Source of the DNA: a virus
DNA: 33,880 nucleotides
Strand: one strand, 5' to 3'
Virus record (IMG/VR): IMGVR_UViG_3300044961_000161
Location: 1 to 33,880 of that record
The notes beneath the pieces are model-generated. The model did no database searches and was not told the origin of the DNA. It saw only the letters and a program-made list of their open reading frames with translations. Position 1 is the stretch's first letter. Each line of letters starts with the position of its first letter. Shown here piece after piece: positions 16,328 to 24,348 of the stretch. The position numbers and the translations under genes are program-made.

Positions 16328-16794
16328 TTGTCAAGTATCCTAGCAAAGTACTCTCTCAGAGAACTACCGACGTTGTAGCGTTTGATGACGAACTCAAGCA
16401 GTTAGTCGATCAGATGATCGGTGAGATGTACGTAGAGGGCGGAATTGGTTTGGCTGCCCCGCAGCTTGGGAAATCTGTTTCCGTCGCCGTGATTGCTTAT
16501 CCAAGTCAGGATAGAGATAACGCGACCGTGCTCATCAATCCTAAGCTTAAAATGACAGGGAAAAGAGTGCCCTCGAAAGAGGGTTGCTTGTCCCTTCCTG
16601 GTCAGAAATTTAACGTTTCTAGGTTTTCTTCCATCGACGTCTCTTTTAGAGATGTCAACGGACAAGAGCGCCAACAATCATTTGATGGAGATTTAGCAAT
16701 CGTCATTCAACACGAATGCGATCATCTTGCCGGAATAACTTTGATCGAAAGAGCGGCTCTTGATCGTCGATTGAGGGCCAAGGGAAAAAAATGA
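16324..16794 (+). CDS. def: Peptide deformylase
   Basis: The 156-aa metallo-enzyme has all three family motifs intact: GGIGLAAPQLG (40-49, Q47), EGCLSLPG (C88) and QHECDHLAG (H130, E131, H134), the Cys-His-His metal ligands and catalytic Glu. It removes the formyl group from nascent proteins. Phage-encoded deformylases are known, for example in cyanophages, usually short at the C-terminus like this one, and are thought to sustain processing of abundant phage proteins. Here it lies inside the head operon, overlapping the possible decoration gene by four bases and the next gene by four, rather than among metabolic genes. A Lys/Arg-rich tail (RRLRAKGKK) follows the last helix. Confidence 0.95.
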   Translation: MIVKYPSKVLSQRTTDVVAFDDELKQLVDQMIGEMYVEGGIGLAAPQLGKSVSVAVIAYPSQDRDNATVLINPKLKMTGKRVPSKEGCLSLPGQKFNVSRFSSIDVSFRDVNGQERQQSFDGDLAIVIQHECDHLAGITLIERAALDRRLRAKGKK

Positions 16795-17285
16795 AAGTCA
16801 GCAAGAAGCTTCTGAAGCAAATCGTCAAAGAGTGTCTGATCGAAATTCTGACCGAAGGACTTGGATCGATCGTCCCGACTTCTCCTGCTATCTATCCATC
16901 GACTGTCCCTGGAACAAATCGAGATGTTTTGATGGCCGGTCAAATGATGGAGAGATATGTGCCGCCCGAACCGATGGAAACTCCCATGCCGAGAAGGCAA
17001 GCTCCTCCGCCGACGCCCAGTCGATTGAATCAGCAAGTCGCTAGTGCAGTCAAAGAACTAGCATCTGCCACTCGAGATCCGATGATGGCGTCTATTTTTG
17101 CAGATACAGCCCGTAGTACGTTGATGGAACAGGGAATTAACGATCGCCCGATTCAAACTGTCGATCCCAGAGCGGATCGTGCAGCTAAAATCGTCGATGC
17201 AGTACCCCCCGAACAGTTGTTCGGAGATGAGGCAGCTAGCAAATGGGCAGCGCTTGCTTTTATGCCGGGAACCAAGAAGGTTTAA
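16791..17285 (+). CDS. Head-region protein with MKVS..L.QIVKE N-terminus
   Basis: The 164-aa protein begins MKVSKKLLKQIVKECLIEIL followed by TEGLGS, then a Pro/Met-rich linker (PPEPMETPMPRRQAPPPTPS) and a helical Ala-rich C-terminal half (VASAVKELASATRDPMMASIF...). The first 15 residues share a pattern with the 9640 and 17340 proteins. LTE|G at residues 20-23 fits the T4-type prohead protease consensus [L/I]xE, so the N-terminus may be a removable targeting peptide. The protein may be an internal or core protein; this is inference. It overlaps the deformylase gene by four bases. Confidence 0.7.
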   Translation: MKVSKKLLKQIVKECLIEILTEGLGSIVPTSPAIYPSTVPGTNRDVLMAGQMMERYVPPEPMETPMPRRQAPPPTPSRLNQQVASAVKELASATRDPMMASIFADTARSTLMEQGINDRPIQTVDPRADRAAKIVDAVPPEQLFGDEAASKWAALAFMPGTKKV

Positions 17286-17302
17286 TTCATTCTTGAATAT
17301 GC

Positions 17303-17313
17303 GCATATTTAAT
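17303..17313 (+). promoter_or_regulatory. GCATATTTAAT motif, candidate late-promoter element
   Basis: GCATATTTAAT stands in the 54-base gap before ATG 17340, with its first base exactly 37 bases upstream of the start codon and TATTTA ending 28 bases before it. A good SD (AAGGAG, 17326-17331) follows. The element before 24409 has the same spacing. No -35 box at normal distance is evident, as in T4 late promoters. Confidence 0.4.
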
Positions 17314-17339
17314 CTGGAGCTCGATAAGGAGTCATCGCT

Positions 17340-17588
17340 ATGAAACTTAGCAGCAAAGTTTTGAGAAGGATCATCGCCGAGGAAGCGGCCAAGTACACAA
17401 GGGATACTCCTGAGGATGCGGCCAAGGACACGGAAGAAGTCGACGCCGACGAGTATGCTGATACTCTCGAAAAAAAGGTCGACATGATGAAGGCCCTAAA
17501 GATTGAGGAAGCACGCCTCCTGCGTCGAGTCAAGAAGATTCGCGAGGAGAAGAAGGTCCTCGCTCTTAACATCGCGGATTCGGAGTGA
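17340..17588 (+). CDS. Small charged coiled-coil protein with MKLS..LRRIIAEE N-terminus, possible prohead core
   Basis: The 82-aa protein starts MKLSSKVLRRIIAEEAAKY, has an acidic middle (DTEEVDADEYADTLE) and ends in a strongly charged helix (ALKIEEARLLRRVKKIREEKKV). Size, charge and position ahead of the scaffold resemble small prohead core proteins such as T4 gp67/gp68 in type, though no sequence match is claimed. IAE|E (12-15) is a possible protease site. SD AAGGAG precedes the ATG, and this gene probably starts a transcript. Confidence 0.7.
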   Translation: MKLSSKVLRRIIAEEAAKYTRDTPEDAAKDTEEVDADEYADTLEKKVDMMKALKIEEARLLRRVKKIREEKKVLALNIADSE

Positions 17589-17593
17589 ATTAA

Positions 17594-18130
17594 ATGCCTG
17601 GGCAAGGAAAATATACGACGTACGTCCCCGAGCAGAGGACGACTTCCGAAAAGGGAAAGTCGAATACGACTTTGCTCAAGAATCTGTTCAACCCTCCTGT
17701 CGAGATCTCTGATCATGGTAAGATTGTCGAACTAGGCAACCAATACCTGTTGGCCAATGGCACCGGCGGAGTCCAAGCGGGAGATCCTAATCATTTCGCT
17801 TCCTCCGGAGGAGTTGTCAATCTGAATTACGACGGCTCTCCTGATTATGTCAACGAACACGGCGACATTGTCAAGAGCGGAGACAAGGGAAATCCTTCGA
17901 CTTCTTATACTCCGAACCTGACCTCTCCCGGAGTTGCTAATGGAGTTAGCCCGGACGGTCAAAAAGATATGGGCGTTGATAATGACGCCGGTAAGAAGAT
18001 TCTTAACAGCACCGCTGTCGAAGGAATCAATGGTCTGAGAAATCCGGCCACAGATGCTTCGACTATGGGTTCGACGTCCCTTTCCAAGGATTCGAATCCG
18101 CTGGTACCCGGAAAGCACCCGGGAGCCTGA
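17594..18130 (+). CDS. Unknown Gly/Asn/Ser-rich head-module protein
   Basis: The 178-aa protein starts five bases after the preceding stop (SD GGAGTGA overlapping it). A basic N-terminus (GKYTTYVPEQRTTSEKGKS) leads to a Gly/Asn/Asp/Ser-rich, largely loop-like body (ANGTGGVQAGDPNHFASSGG, NYDGSPDYVNEHGDIVKSGD) and an extended tail ending LVPGKHPGA. No motif is recognised. It lies between a likely core protein and the scaffold, so an internal head or structural role is plausible. Confidence 0.6.
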   Translation: MPGQGKYTTYVPEQRTTSEKGKSNTTLLKNLFNPPVEISDHGKIVELGNQYLLANGTGGVQAGDPNHFASSGGVVNLNYDGSPDYVNEHGDIVKSGDKGNPSTSYTPNLTSPGVANGVSPDGQKDMGVDNDAGKKILNSTAVEGINGLRNPATDASTMGSTSLSKDSNPLVPGKHPGA

Positions 18131-18186
18131 TAGCCGATATTCTTTGAAACGGGCAATAATTATCCTAGGCGAAACATAGAGGAAGC

Positions 18187-20025
18187 ATGTCAAAGACACT
18201 CTACGAAGAAGCATTGGCGGATGCCCGAAAGCTCAAAGAAATAGCGGAAAATAACGCGAAGAAAGCTGTCGAGGAAGCCGTCCTTCCTAGAATTCGTGAT
18301 CTCATCGAGCGTCAGCTCTTTGAAGATCTTGAGGGTCTAGATCCAGATGCGGAAAATCCTGTTCACGACGATGTCCTATTGGATTTAGTCGGAGGAGCTG
18401 CGGATTCTTCTGCTGCTTCTATCTCTCCTCCTGACGAGGAAGGAAAAGTTACTCTTGATTTGGATGCTCTCAAGCAGCCTTCAAATCAGAGCAGTATGGG
18501 TGGCGGTCCCGTTCCCGCACCGGCCGGAGCCTTGGGTGAGCCCGATGCCGAGATGGAATTGAGCGTCGAATCTCTTCAGAATATGTTTGCTGATCAGAAT
18601 GATTCGCTCAAGAAAGTCAATGAGTCGATTTCTAAAATTGAAATCGATACCAAGCGATTTCTTTCTGCTTCTAAGCTGATTAAGGAGTCTAAGGAATTTC
18701 ACTCAAAAATTGAAGAACTAATTGAGCGCATCCAAGATACATATCAGTATGTTCAGGAGCGTCTTGATGGCGTTCCCGACAAAGCCGGTATCGAAAACAA
18801 GCTCGAAGGCTTTTTCAAGAACATGAATGGTCTTAAGGAGACAACGATGAAGAGTGTCAAGGATCTGATGAACGAAGGGGACCTGACTATCAAGCTTACC
18901 GGCGTTCCGGAAGATCTTGACGTTGAGGATCTCGGTATTGACCTCATCACAGGTGATGAGGAAGAAGGCGGAGATCTCGATGTCGATGCAGGCGACGAAA
19001 TGGGCGGGAGCGAAGAGCTCGACCTGGACGACGCTGGTGACGATGTCGGAGGTGAACCTGCGGGAGACGACCTCGACATGGAGGAGATGGATATGGGCTC
19101 GATGAATGATGATGATGTAGTCGAGATTTCCGAATCCATGCTTCGAAGCGAGATTGAGCGTATGCGCAAGGCTCGTCTAATGAGGGAATCGGCTGATCCC
19201 TATCACCCGGGCAATGCAAAGGGAAACAAGATCCCCGTCGACGATTTTGGCGGCGGTAAGGATGAAGGCGATCCCTGGCTCGATGGTGATGTAACCACGG
19301 CGGAAGATGACGAGGGACCGACTCTTCACGGAGAGGGTCTCGAAGAACTCGACGAGCTCGACGAACTCGAAGAGGCTGACATGGGTACGGGCGCAACTCA
19401 GAATCAAGAGCAGGGCCATACGGCCGCGGCTCAACCCAATGATCAGAAGGAGTCCGTCATTAGGACGGCTATCCAGTCCGAGCTGAAGCTCCAGAAGGAA
19501 GCGTACGGTAGGTACAAGCTCCTCGTTGCTGAAGCAAAGAAGGGTAAGAAGGGCGCCAAGGACAAGGCCAAGGCGGAAGCCGATAAGGTCAAGAAGTCCA
19601 AGAAGAAGGTGTCTGAACTCAAGAACAGACTCGGAGCTATTAAGCTCCAAAATGAGGGAGTCGCTAATCGACGACCGGCTGTTACCGCGGAGGGTAATGG
19701 TCAAGTGGAATCACTCCGCGCTAAATTGAACGAGCAAAATTTGTTCAATGCTAAGCTGCTCGCGACTAATAAGCTGCTGCAGAACGAATCTCTCTCGACC
19801 AAGCAAAAGGGTTCGGCTATCGAACGCCTTGACGAGGCCAAGACGATTCGTGAAGTTAAGCTGGTTTACGAGAGCATCGTGAAGGCCCTATCAAGCCGCC
19901 GATCTCTTGCCGAAGGAGCGAAGGTCATCGGATCTTCATCGCGTTCTACGGCGCCTGGATCAAGGCTGACGGAAGCTGTCTCTCCTGAGAGCGACCGTTG
20001 GGCACGTCTAGCAGGCATCAAGTGA
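18187..20025 (+). CDS. Prohead core scaffolding protein (T4 gp22-like)
   Basis: The 612-aa protein is helical and highly charged throughout. Residues 1-65 form a charged amphipathic region, ~120-230 is coiled coil, ~245-310 is very acidic (DEEEGGDLDVDAGDEMGG), ~445-485 is Lys-rich, and the C-terminal LFNAKLLATNKLLQNESLS...IERLDEAKTIREVKLVYESIVKAL is the conserved scaffold signature also found in T4 gp22. It should assemble the core around which the capsid protein polymerises and then be degraded by the prohead protease. It is more than twice the length of T4 gp22 (about 269 aa); the extra length is mostly acidic and low complexity. SD AGAGGAAG precedes ATG 18187. The AATAATTAT at 18155-18163 may be a variant of the AATATTTA element. 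Confidence 0.87.
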   Translation: MSKTLYEEALADARKLKEIAENNAKKAVEEAVLPRIRDLIERQLFEDLEGLDPDAENPVHDDVLLDLVGGAADSSAASISPPDEEGKVTLDLDALKQPSNQSSMGGGPVPAPAGALGEPDAEMELSVESLQNMFADQNDSLKKVNESISKIEIDTKRFLSASKLIKESKEFHSKIEELIERIQDTYQYVQERLDGVPDKAGIENKLEGFFKNMNGLKETTMKSVKDLMNEGDLTIKLTGVPEDLDVEDLGIDLITGDEEEGGDLDVDAGDEMGGSEELDLDDAGDDVGGEPAGDDLDMEEMDMGSMNDDDVVEISESMLRSEIERMRKARLMRESADPYHPGNAKGNKIPVDDFGGGKDEGDPWLDGDVTTAEDDEGPTLHGEGLEELDELDELEEADMGTGATQNQEQGHTAAAQPNDQKESVIRTAIQSELKLQKEAYGRYKLLVAEAKKGKKGAKDKAKAEADKVKKSKKKVSELKNRLGAIKLQNEGVANRRPAVTAEGNGQVESLRAKLNEQNLFNAKLLATNKLLQNESLSTKQKGSAIERLDEAKTIREVKLVYESIVKALSSRRSLAEGAKVIGSSSRSTAPGSRLTEAVSPESDRWARLAGIK

Positions 20026-20052
20026 TAAAAAACCACTAGGAGTGATTTCAAA

Positions 20053-21957
20053 ATGAGTAAGTTTACGATTGAACAACTGACTGCGGGTATCTCCGACAGG
20101 AATCTCGCGGCAGAGAATAACCGACTCCTCGAGAAGTGGAGTCGCACGGGTCTTCTAAAGGGACTCGAGGGCACCAAGCGAGAGGTCATGTCTCGACTGC
20201 TCGAGAACCAGGCAGCCCAGCTGCTTCGAGAGTCCAACTCGATCTCAACCGGAGGCGGAGCGGTCCAGTCCTCGGGCCAGATCCAGGGTTTCTCGAACAT
20301 CGCGTTCCCGATCGTTCGCCGAGTATTCGGTGGATTGGTTGGTAACGAGCTGATCTCGATCCAGCCGATGAGCCTCCCGTCCGGACTGATCTTCTACCTC
20401 GACTATACCTACGGCTCGAACGTTGGTGGAGACGCTGGTTTCGATCTCGACAACAACTCGCCCAACGAGACGTATACTCGCGGTACGTCTATCTATAACA
20501 ACCCGACTGGCAAGGGTGTCCGTTCCGGATCTCTCGCCGCGGGCGGTATGTATGACCTTATGGGTGCTGGCTACACCCGTCTGCACCAGCAGACGACCGC
20601 CATCTCCATGTCCAACGCGGACATCGGATCCTGGTCGGGAGCCAATGAGGTCTGGTCGCCCGGCGCGGTCATCACGTCCGATACTACCTTTACCGGTACC
20701 AACGGACGAATGGGTGGCTACGATGTCGATGTCGCACTAGCTCTCCAGAACAACACGCTGGACGCGGTCTTTGCACACGCTCCGGTCTCGCAGTTTACGT
20801 CTGCTCTGTCCAAGATGGATACTCTCGCGGTCGATCAGATCGCGGTGTTCAGCTTCGGAGCTGGCAACAACGGCGGAGCCGTCGCTTGGGGCGAGGCGTT
20901 CCAGGGAGGAACGGGAGTTCTGAACCTCCGCCGCGTTACCAAGCGCGGTAACTGGAACGGCAGCGTCTTCACACCCGATCCTCTCAACGGATCGCACTAC
21001 CAGTTCCTGATTCGTTTGAACAACGGCGGAACCGCTCCGTCGGGCACCTCCAACTTCAGGCTGACGGCCTCCGTCGTTCTGAGCGATGCGCTCGAAGTCG
21101 ACTCTTCCTCCGGTGCGACGACCACCATCCCGTCTTTCGAAACGGACTTCGGAACGTCTCCGCTTCCGACGATCCCCGAGATCGACATCAAGATCGAGTC
21201 GATCGCCATCACGGCGGTCACCCGTAAGCTCAAGGCCAAGTGGTCTCCCGAGCTCGCGCAGGACCTCAACGCGTACCACACGATGGACGCCGAAGTCGAA
21301 CTTACTCAGATCCTATCTGAGCAGATCGCGCTCGAAATCGACCGTGAGATTCTCAACGACCTGCTCACCCAGGCCAATGGTGCGAACTTCTTCTGGTCGA
21401 AGGCTCCGGGACGATTCCTGGACAAGTACACCGGTCGTCCGCAGACCCTCTCCTCAGCTCTTGCCATCGGCCCGTCCTTCACCGGTACGGTTCGTGAATG
21501 GTACGAGACCCTGGTCGAGACGGTCATCGACGTCGCGAACACCATCCACCGCAAGACCCTCCGCGGATCTGCTAACTTCGTAGTTACCAGCCCGGATGTC
21601 TGCACCCTCCTCGAGGCTTCGGTTCTCTATAAGCCGAAGTACAGCCTGGACGGTGAGGGACAGGTCGCCACTCCGTTTACCATCGGCGCCGAGCCGGTCG
21701 GTACTCTGAGCAACCGATTCACGGTCTACAAGGATCCGTACTTCCCCCGTAACAAGATCCTCGTCGGATTCAAGGGCGGAAGCTACCTCGAGACGGGATA
21801 TGTGTACGCTCCGTACGTACCGCTCATCGTCACTCCGACGATCTTCGCTCCGGAGGATTTCACTCCTCGTAAGGGCGTCATGACGAGATACGGTAAGAAA
21901 ATGGTGCGAACCGACTTCTACGGAACAGTTACGGTCCTCGACATGAACATCCGCTAA
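20053..21957 (+). CDS. Major capsid protein (T4 gp23-like)
   Basis: The 634-aa HK97-fold capsid protein has the gp23-type N-terminus (helical propeptide with RLLENQAAQLLRE), then FPIVRRVFGGLVGNELISIQPMSLPSGLIFYLDYTYG, and downstream AITAVTRKLKAKWSPELAQDLNAYHTMDAEVELTQILSEQIALEIDREIL, the typical conserved core, and VGFKGGSYLETGYVYAPYVPL near the end. Protease cleavage is predicted at LLRE|SNSI after residue 60. Longer than T4 gp23 (521 aa); the extra sequence is mainly the insertion around residues 165-370. Coding is richer in G+C and in preferred codons than neighbours, as expected for the most expressed protein. SD AGGAGTGA precedes the ATG and a terminator follows. Confidence 0.95.
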   Translation: MSKFTIEQLTAGISDRNLAAENNRLLEKWSRTGLLKGLEGTKREVMSRLLENQAAQLLRESNSISTGGGAVQSSGQIQGFSNIAFPIVRRVFGGLVGNELISIQPMSLPSGLIFYLDYTYGSNVGGDAGFDLDNNSPNETYTRGTSIYNNPTGKGVRSGSLAAGGMYDLMGAGYTRLHQQTTAISMSNADIGSWSGANEVWSPGAVITSDTTFTGTNGRMGGYDVDVALALQNNTLDAVFAHAPVSQFTSALSKMDTLAVDQIAVFSFGAGNNGGAVAWGEAFQGGTGVLNLRRVTKRGNWNGSVFTPDPLNGSHYQFLIRLNNGGTAPSGTSNFRLTASVVLSDALEVDSSSGATTTIPSFETDFGTSPLPTIPEIDIKIESIAITAVTRKLKAKWSPELAQDLNAYHTMDAEVELTQILSEQIALEIDREILNDLLTQANGANFFWSKAPGRFLDKYTGRPQTLSSALAIGPSFTGTVREWYETLVETVIDVANTIHRKTLRGSANFVVTSPDVCTLLEASVLYKPKYSLDGEGQVATPFTIGAEPVGTLSNRFTVYKDPYFPRNKILVGFKGGSYLETGYVYAPYVPLIVTPTIFAPEDFTPRKGVMTRYGKKMVRTDFYGTVTVLDMNIR

Positions 21958-21971
21958 TATGTGCTAAGGTT

Positions 21972-22000
21972 CAAAGGCCTCAATGAGGCCTTTGCCTTTT
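21972..22000 (+). terminator. Rho-independent terminator after major capsid gene
   Basis: CAAAGGCCTC (21972-21981), loop AAT, GAGGCCTTTG (21985-21994) is a perfect 10-bp stem, followed by CCTTTT. It lies 14 bases after the capsid stop codon and would end the head-module transcript. It is the only clear intrinsic terminator in the window. Confidence 0.88.
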
Positions 22001-22021
22001 AATGATCATGACACCCTTACA

Positions 22022-22030
22022 TGATATAAT
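22022..22030 (+). promoter_or_regulatory. Extended -10 promoter (TGATATAAT) for homing endonuclease
   Basis: TGATATAAT combines a TGn extension with a consensus -10 TATAAT, just downstream of the capsid terminator. No -35 at normal spacing is seen, which extended -10 promoters tolerate. The hexamer ends six bases before ATG 22037, so transcription would start at or next to the start codon, giving a leaderless message; no SD is present. Confidence 0.6.
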
Positions 22031-22036
22031 GATAAG

Positions 22037-23470
22037 ATGGATGATAGGTTGCGATGTTTGATATGCTCCTACCAAGGATATGACGGAAAAGATCTATCTA
22101 GACACCTTCGAAACGATCACGACCTTTCGTTTGAAGAATATGCAATCAGGTGCAAATTTGGCGGATCGAGGCCAACATGCCAGGTATGCGGGGAAGAAAC
22201 TAGATTCATTCATAGCAAATTAGATTTCAAGAAATATTGTAAGAAGCATTCCTCTATAGCGTGTTCTCTTGGCGGTAAGCGAGGAGGTAAAAATCCATGC
22301 CCCTTCAAAGGAAAAACCAAAGAAACGATTCCTCATTTAGAGAGATTATCACGATCAATGATCGGATCTTTGAATCCAAGATATGGCATTGCTCATACAA
22401 ACGAGACCAGAAATAAGATAAGTCAGACTAAGCGTTTGGGCAAAGATGACATAAAAGAAAGAATAGCTGCCCGCGCTCACGAATTTGTTCTTGTTTCGGA
22501 CCTCGATTCCTATCGTTCTAGGCAGAAACAATATCTTGTCTTTAGATGCGTAAAATGCGGCGACGAGCAACCAAAAACGCTGCAGGCTTTCGAGAGACGA
22601 TCTCAATGTCGAACATGCTTTCCGATTGGAAGATCGATTTGGGAATGTGATGTGTTTTCGTTTATCAAAAATCTCAAACCCGATGCTCGATCTTCGGATC
22701 GCACGGTGATATCGCCTCTAGAGCTTGATGTATACGTGCCTTCTTGTAAATTGGCTGTCGAGTGTCACGGTCTCTATTGGCATTCTGAATGCGCCCCCGA
22801 CGGCGTCGACAAGATGGCCCACCTTCGAAAGAAAAAGGAATGCGAGCAACTTGGTGTAACTCTCATTCAGTTTTTTCAAGATGAATGGGATCTAAAGAAT
22901 GACATATGCAAATCGATGCTTAAACATAGGTTGGGCATGAGTATCAGATCGATACCTGCTAGAAAATGCGAAGTAGTAGAGATTTCGTGGAAAGAGCACA
23001 AGGCGTTCATTGATAAAACGCATATTGCCGGTGCTGTTCCAGGATCTGTATATTTTGCGTTGCGTCATTCGAATAACGTCGTGGCTTCTCTCTCGCTGAG
23101 AAAGCCCATGCAGATGAAGTATTCGAACTCTATGGAGATAGCCCGTTTTTCCTGCGATTTAGATACGGCGATACCAGGTGGACTCACCCGCTTGCTTTCG
23201 GCGGCGCGCCGCTGGTGCCAAGACCGCGATTATGACAAGATAGTGACGTATGCTGATCGACGATTCGGAGACGGAAAGGGATACGAGGCGGCCGGCTTCC
23301 GAAAGATAGGAGACACCGGACTCGACTATGCATACACTGATCTAACACTCAGATACGATCGCTCTAAATTCAGGGCTCGTTCTGGACGAACAGAAGATCA
23401 AATAGCCAAAGAGTCCGATGTTTGGAAAATATATGGTTGCGGATCTTGGATATTTGAGATAAATGTTTAG
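22037..23470 (+). CDS. Free-standing homing endonuclease, Vsr/EDxHD-like (I-Bth0305I type)
   Basis: The 477-aa protein begins with a C2H2-like finger (C7, C10, H23, H28), a second Cys pair (C48/C51), a NUMOD3-like GSLNPRYGIAHTNETRNKIS (110-129), a zinc ribbon (C171/C174, C191/C194), and a nuclease core SPLELDVYVP...LAVECHGLYWHSE (E229, D231, E242, H249) with GVTLIQFFQDEW. That core is the Vsr-fold family to which EDxHD homing enzymes belong. The C-terminal ~180 residues (GGLTRLLSAARRW, TYADRRFGDGKGYEAAGF) are a conserved companion domain. It is a selfish element inserted directly after the capsid operon terminator. Base composition is more AT-rich than the capsid gene, in keeping with separate origin. 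Start has no SD. Confidence 0.85.
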   Translation: MDDRLRCLICSYQGYDGKDLSRHLRNDHDLSFEEYAIRCKFGGSRPTCQVCGEETRFIHSKLDFKKYCKKHSSIACSLGGKRGGKNPCPFKGKTKETIPHLERLSRSMIGSLNPRYGIAHTNETRNKISQTKRLGKDDIKERIAARAHEFVLVSDLDSYRSRQKQYLVFRCVKCGDEQPKTLQAFERRSQCRTCFPIGRSIWECDVFSFIKNLKPDARSSDRTVISPLELDVYVPSCKLAVECHGLYWHSECAPDGVDKMAHLRKKKECEQLGVTLIQFFQDEWDLKNDICKSMLKHRLGMSIRSIPARKCEVVEISWKEHKAFIDKTHIAGAVPGSVYFALRHSNNVVASLSLRKPMQMKYSNSMEIARFSCDLDTAIPGGLTRLLSAARRWCQDRDYDKIVTYADRRFGDGKGYEAAGFRKIGDTGLDYAYTDLTLRYDRSKFRARSGRTEDQIAKESDVWKIYGCGSWIFEINV

Positions 23471-23501
23471 ACCAAACATCGCCTTAAGTCTATGTCAGCA
23501 G

Positions 23502-23558
23502 GTTGGACCCCCTGTCCCGCAAAGTCGATCACTAGGGTGGGTCTAGAATATTCCCAAC
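23502..23558 (+). other. Possible structured RNA in the 112-base leader of the 23583 gene
   Basis: The gap 23471-23582 contains nested complementary pieces: GACCCCCT (23506-23513) with AGGGTGGGTC (23534-23543, with bulges) and GTTGG (23502-23506) with CCAAC (23554-23558), sharing one base. GAATATT (23546-23552) starts 37 bases before the GTG start, the same spacing as the AATATTTA motifs at 17303 and 24372. No ORF or tRNA is recognised in this gap. Confidence 0.3.
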
Positions 23559-23582
23559 TAGCTGGATAAAGGAGACTTAGGC

Positions 23583-23792
23583 GTGGAAGAAGACCTTTCA
23601 GAGGACCAACCTAAAAGGCTGGTCGAAGAGTACATCCGAGAAGCCTTGGACGAGATCGTTCGAAAGTGCGGTAGCAAATGGTGCCTCTACACCAAAGGTA
23701 AGAAGGGCGGCAAGAGGCGTCGCCTCGGAACTCATTCATCTAAAGCAGGAGCTTACAGACAAGAGAGAGCGATCAAAGCCCACGGGGGCTAA
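23583..23792 (+). CDS. Small basic phage protein with KWCLYTKG..GKRRRLGTH motif
   Basis: The 69-aa protein starts at GTG with an excellent SD (AAAGGAG, 23568-23574). The N-terminal third is an acidic helix (LSEDQPKRLVEEYIREALDEIVRK), and the rest is a basic module: CGSKWCLYTKGKKGGKRRRL, then GTHSSKAGAYRQERAIKAHGG. Short phage proteins with this type of ending (K.W.LY.K..GK.LGTH.SK..A..QE.AI..HGG) are common, function unknown; a nucleic-acid-binding role fits the charge but is inference. Two cysteines are too few for a zinc site. Confidence 0.75.
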   Translation: MEEDLSEDQPKRLVEEYIREALDEIVRKCGSKWCLYTKGKKGGKRRRLGTHSSKAGAYRQERAIKAHGG

Positions 23793-23853
23793 TGTTTTTA
23801 CCCGCATCTTTGTATTCGTTACAATGAAAGCGGGCTAGCCGTGAACGTGGGAA

Positions 23854-24348
23854 ATGACAGCAATAAGGATCATCGATCGGTACGAAGATCTTGCTGACGT
23901 CCCGTCAGGAAGCTATTCTCCGACACAGATAAATCAGACTCTCAATTTTCTCCTGAGCGGCTCTAGCTCGGGGTCGGGGGATCCTTATGCCTCTTACGTA
24001 GTAGTCAATCCAACTTCGTCGTTACCCAATGCCCGCCGCGTCGTCACCGGCTCGGGCATCATAATCACAGATAATCCGGGTTCCGGGACTCTGACATTCT
24101 CAGTCGATCCGAGCTATGTCAGATCCCTCATACAGTGGAATGAGACCCCGGGCGGGGCGATCGATGGTAGCAATACCACGTTCACGTTAGCCCACGTTCC
24201 AATCCCGTCCGGGGCTCTTTCCCTGTACTATAACGGTCAGCTATTGGACCAAGGTCCGACAGAAGACTACATACTTTCAGGATCGACTATCACCACATTT
24301 TTCACTCCCAGCCCACCAGACAAGTTGAAAGCTACGTATCCCAAGTGA
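23854..24348 (+). CDS. Probable tail/fibre-associated structural protein
   Basis: The 164-aa protein has a helical N-terminus (YEDLADVPSGSYSPTQINQTLNFLL), a Ser/Gly linker (SGSSSGSGD), a fibre-type segment (YVVVNPTSSLPNARRVVTGSGIIITDNPGSGTLTFSV) and a beta domain (GSNTTFTLAHVPIPSGALSLYYNGQLLDQG..DYILSGSTITTF) of the kind that caps many phage fibres and adhesins. A similar closing domain ends the next protein. SD GTGGGAA lies just before the ATG. The 61-base gap before it contains a CCCGC/GCGGG-based imperfect hairpin (23802-23835). Confidence 0.7.
   Translation: MTAIRIIDRYEDLADVPSGSYSPTQINQTLNFLLSGSSSGSGDPYASYVVVNPTSSLPNARRVVTGSGIIITDNPGSGTLTFSVDPSYVRSLIQWNETPGGAIDGSNTTFTLAHVPIPSGALSLYYNGQLLDQGPTEDYILSGSTITTFFTPSPPDKLKATYPK

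Noticed and set aside
18753-19396. Ser- and Arg/His-rich minus-strand frames within the scaffold
   Set aside because: They mirror the acidic low-complexity coding of the scaffold gene; no independent support.
20737-21583. Long alternative-frame open readings (180 aa minus, 165 aa plus) within the capsid gene
   Set aside because: They are Arg/Ser-rich shadows of a GC-rich, highly biased gene; no start signals or motifs.
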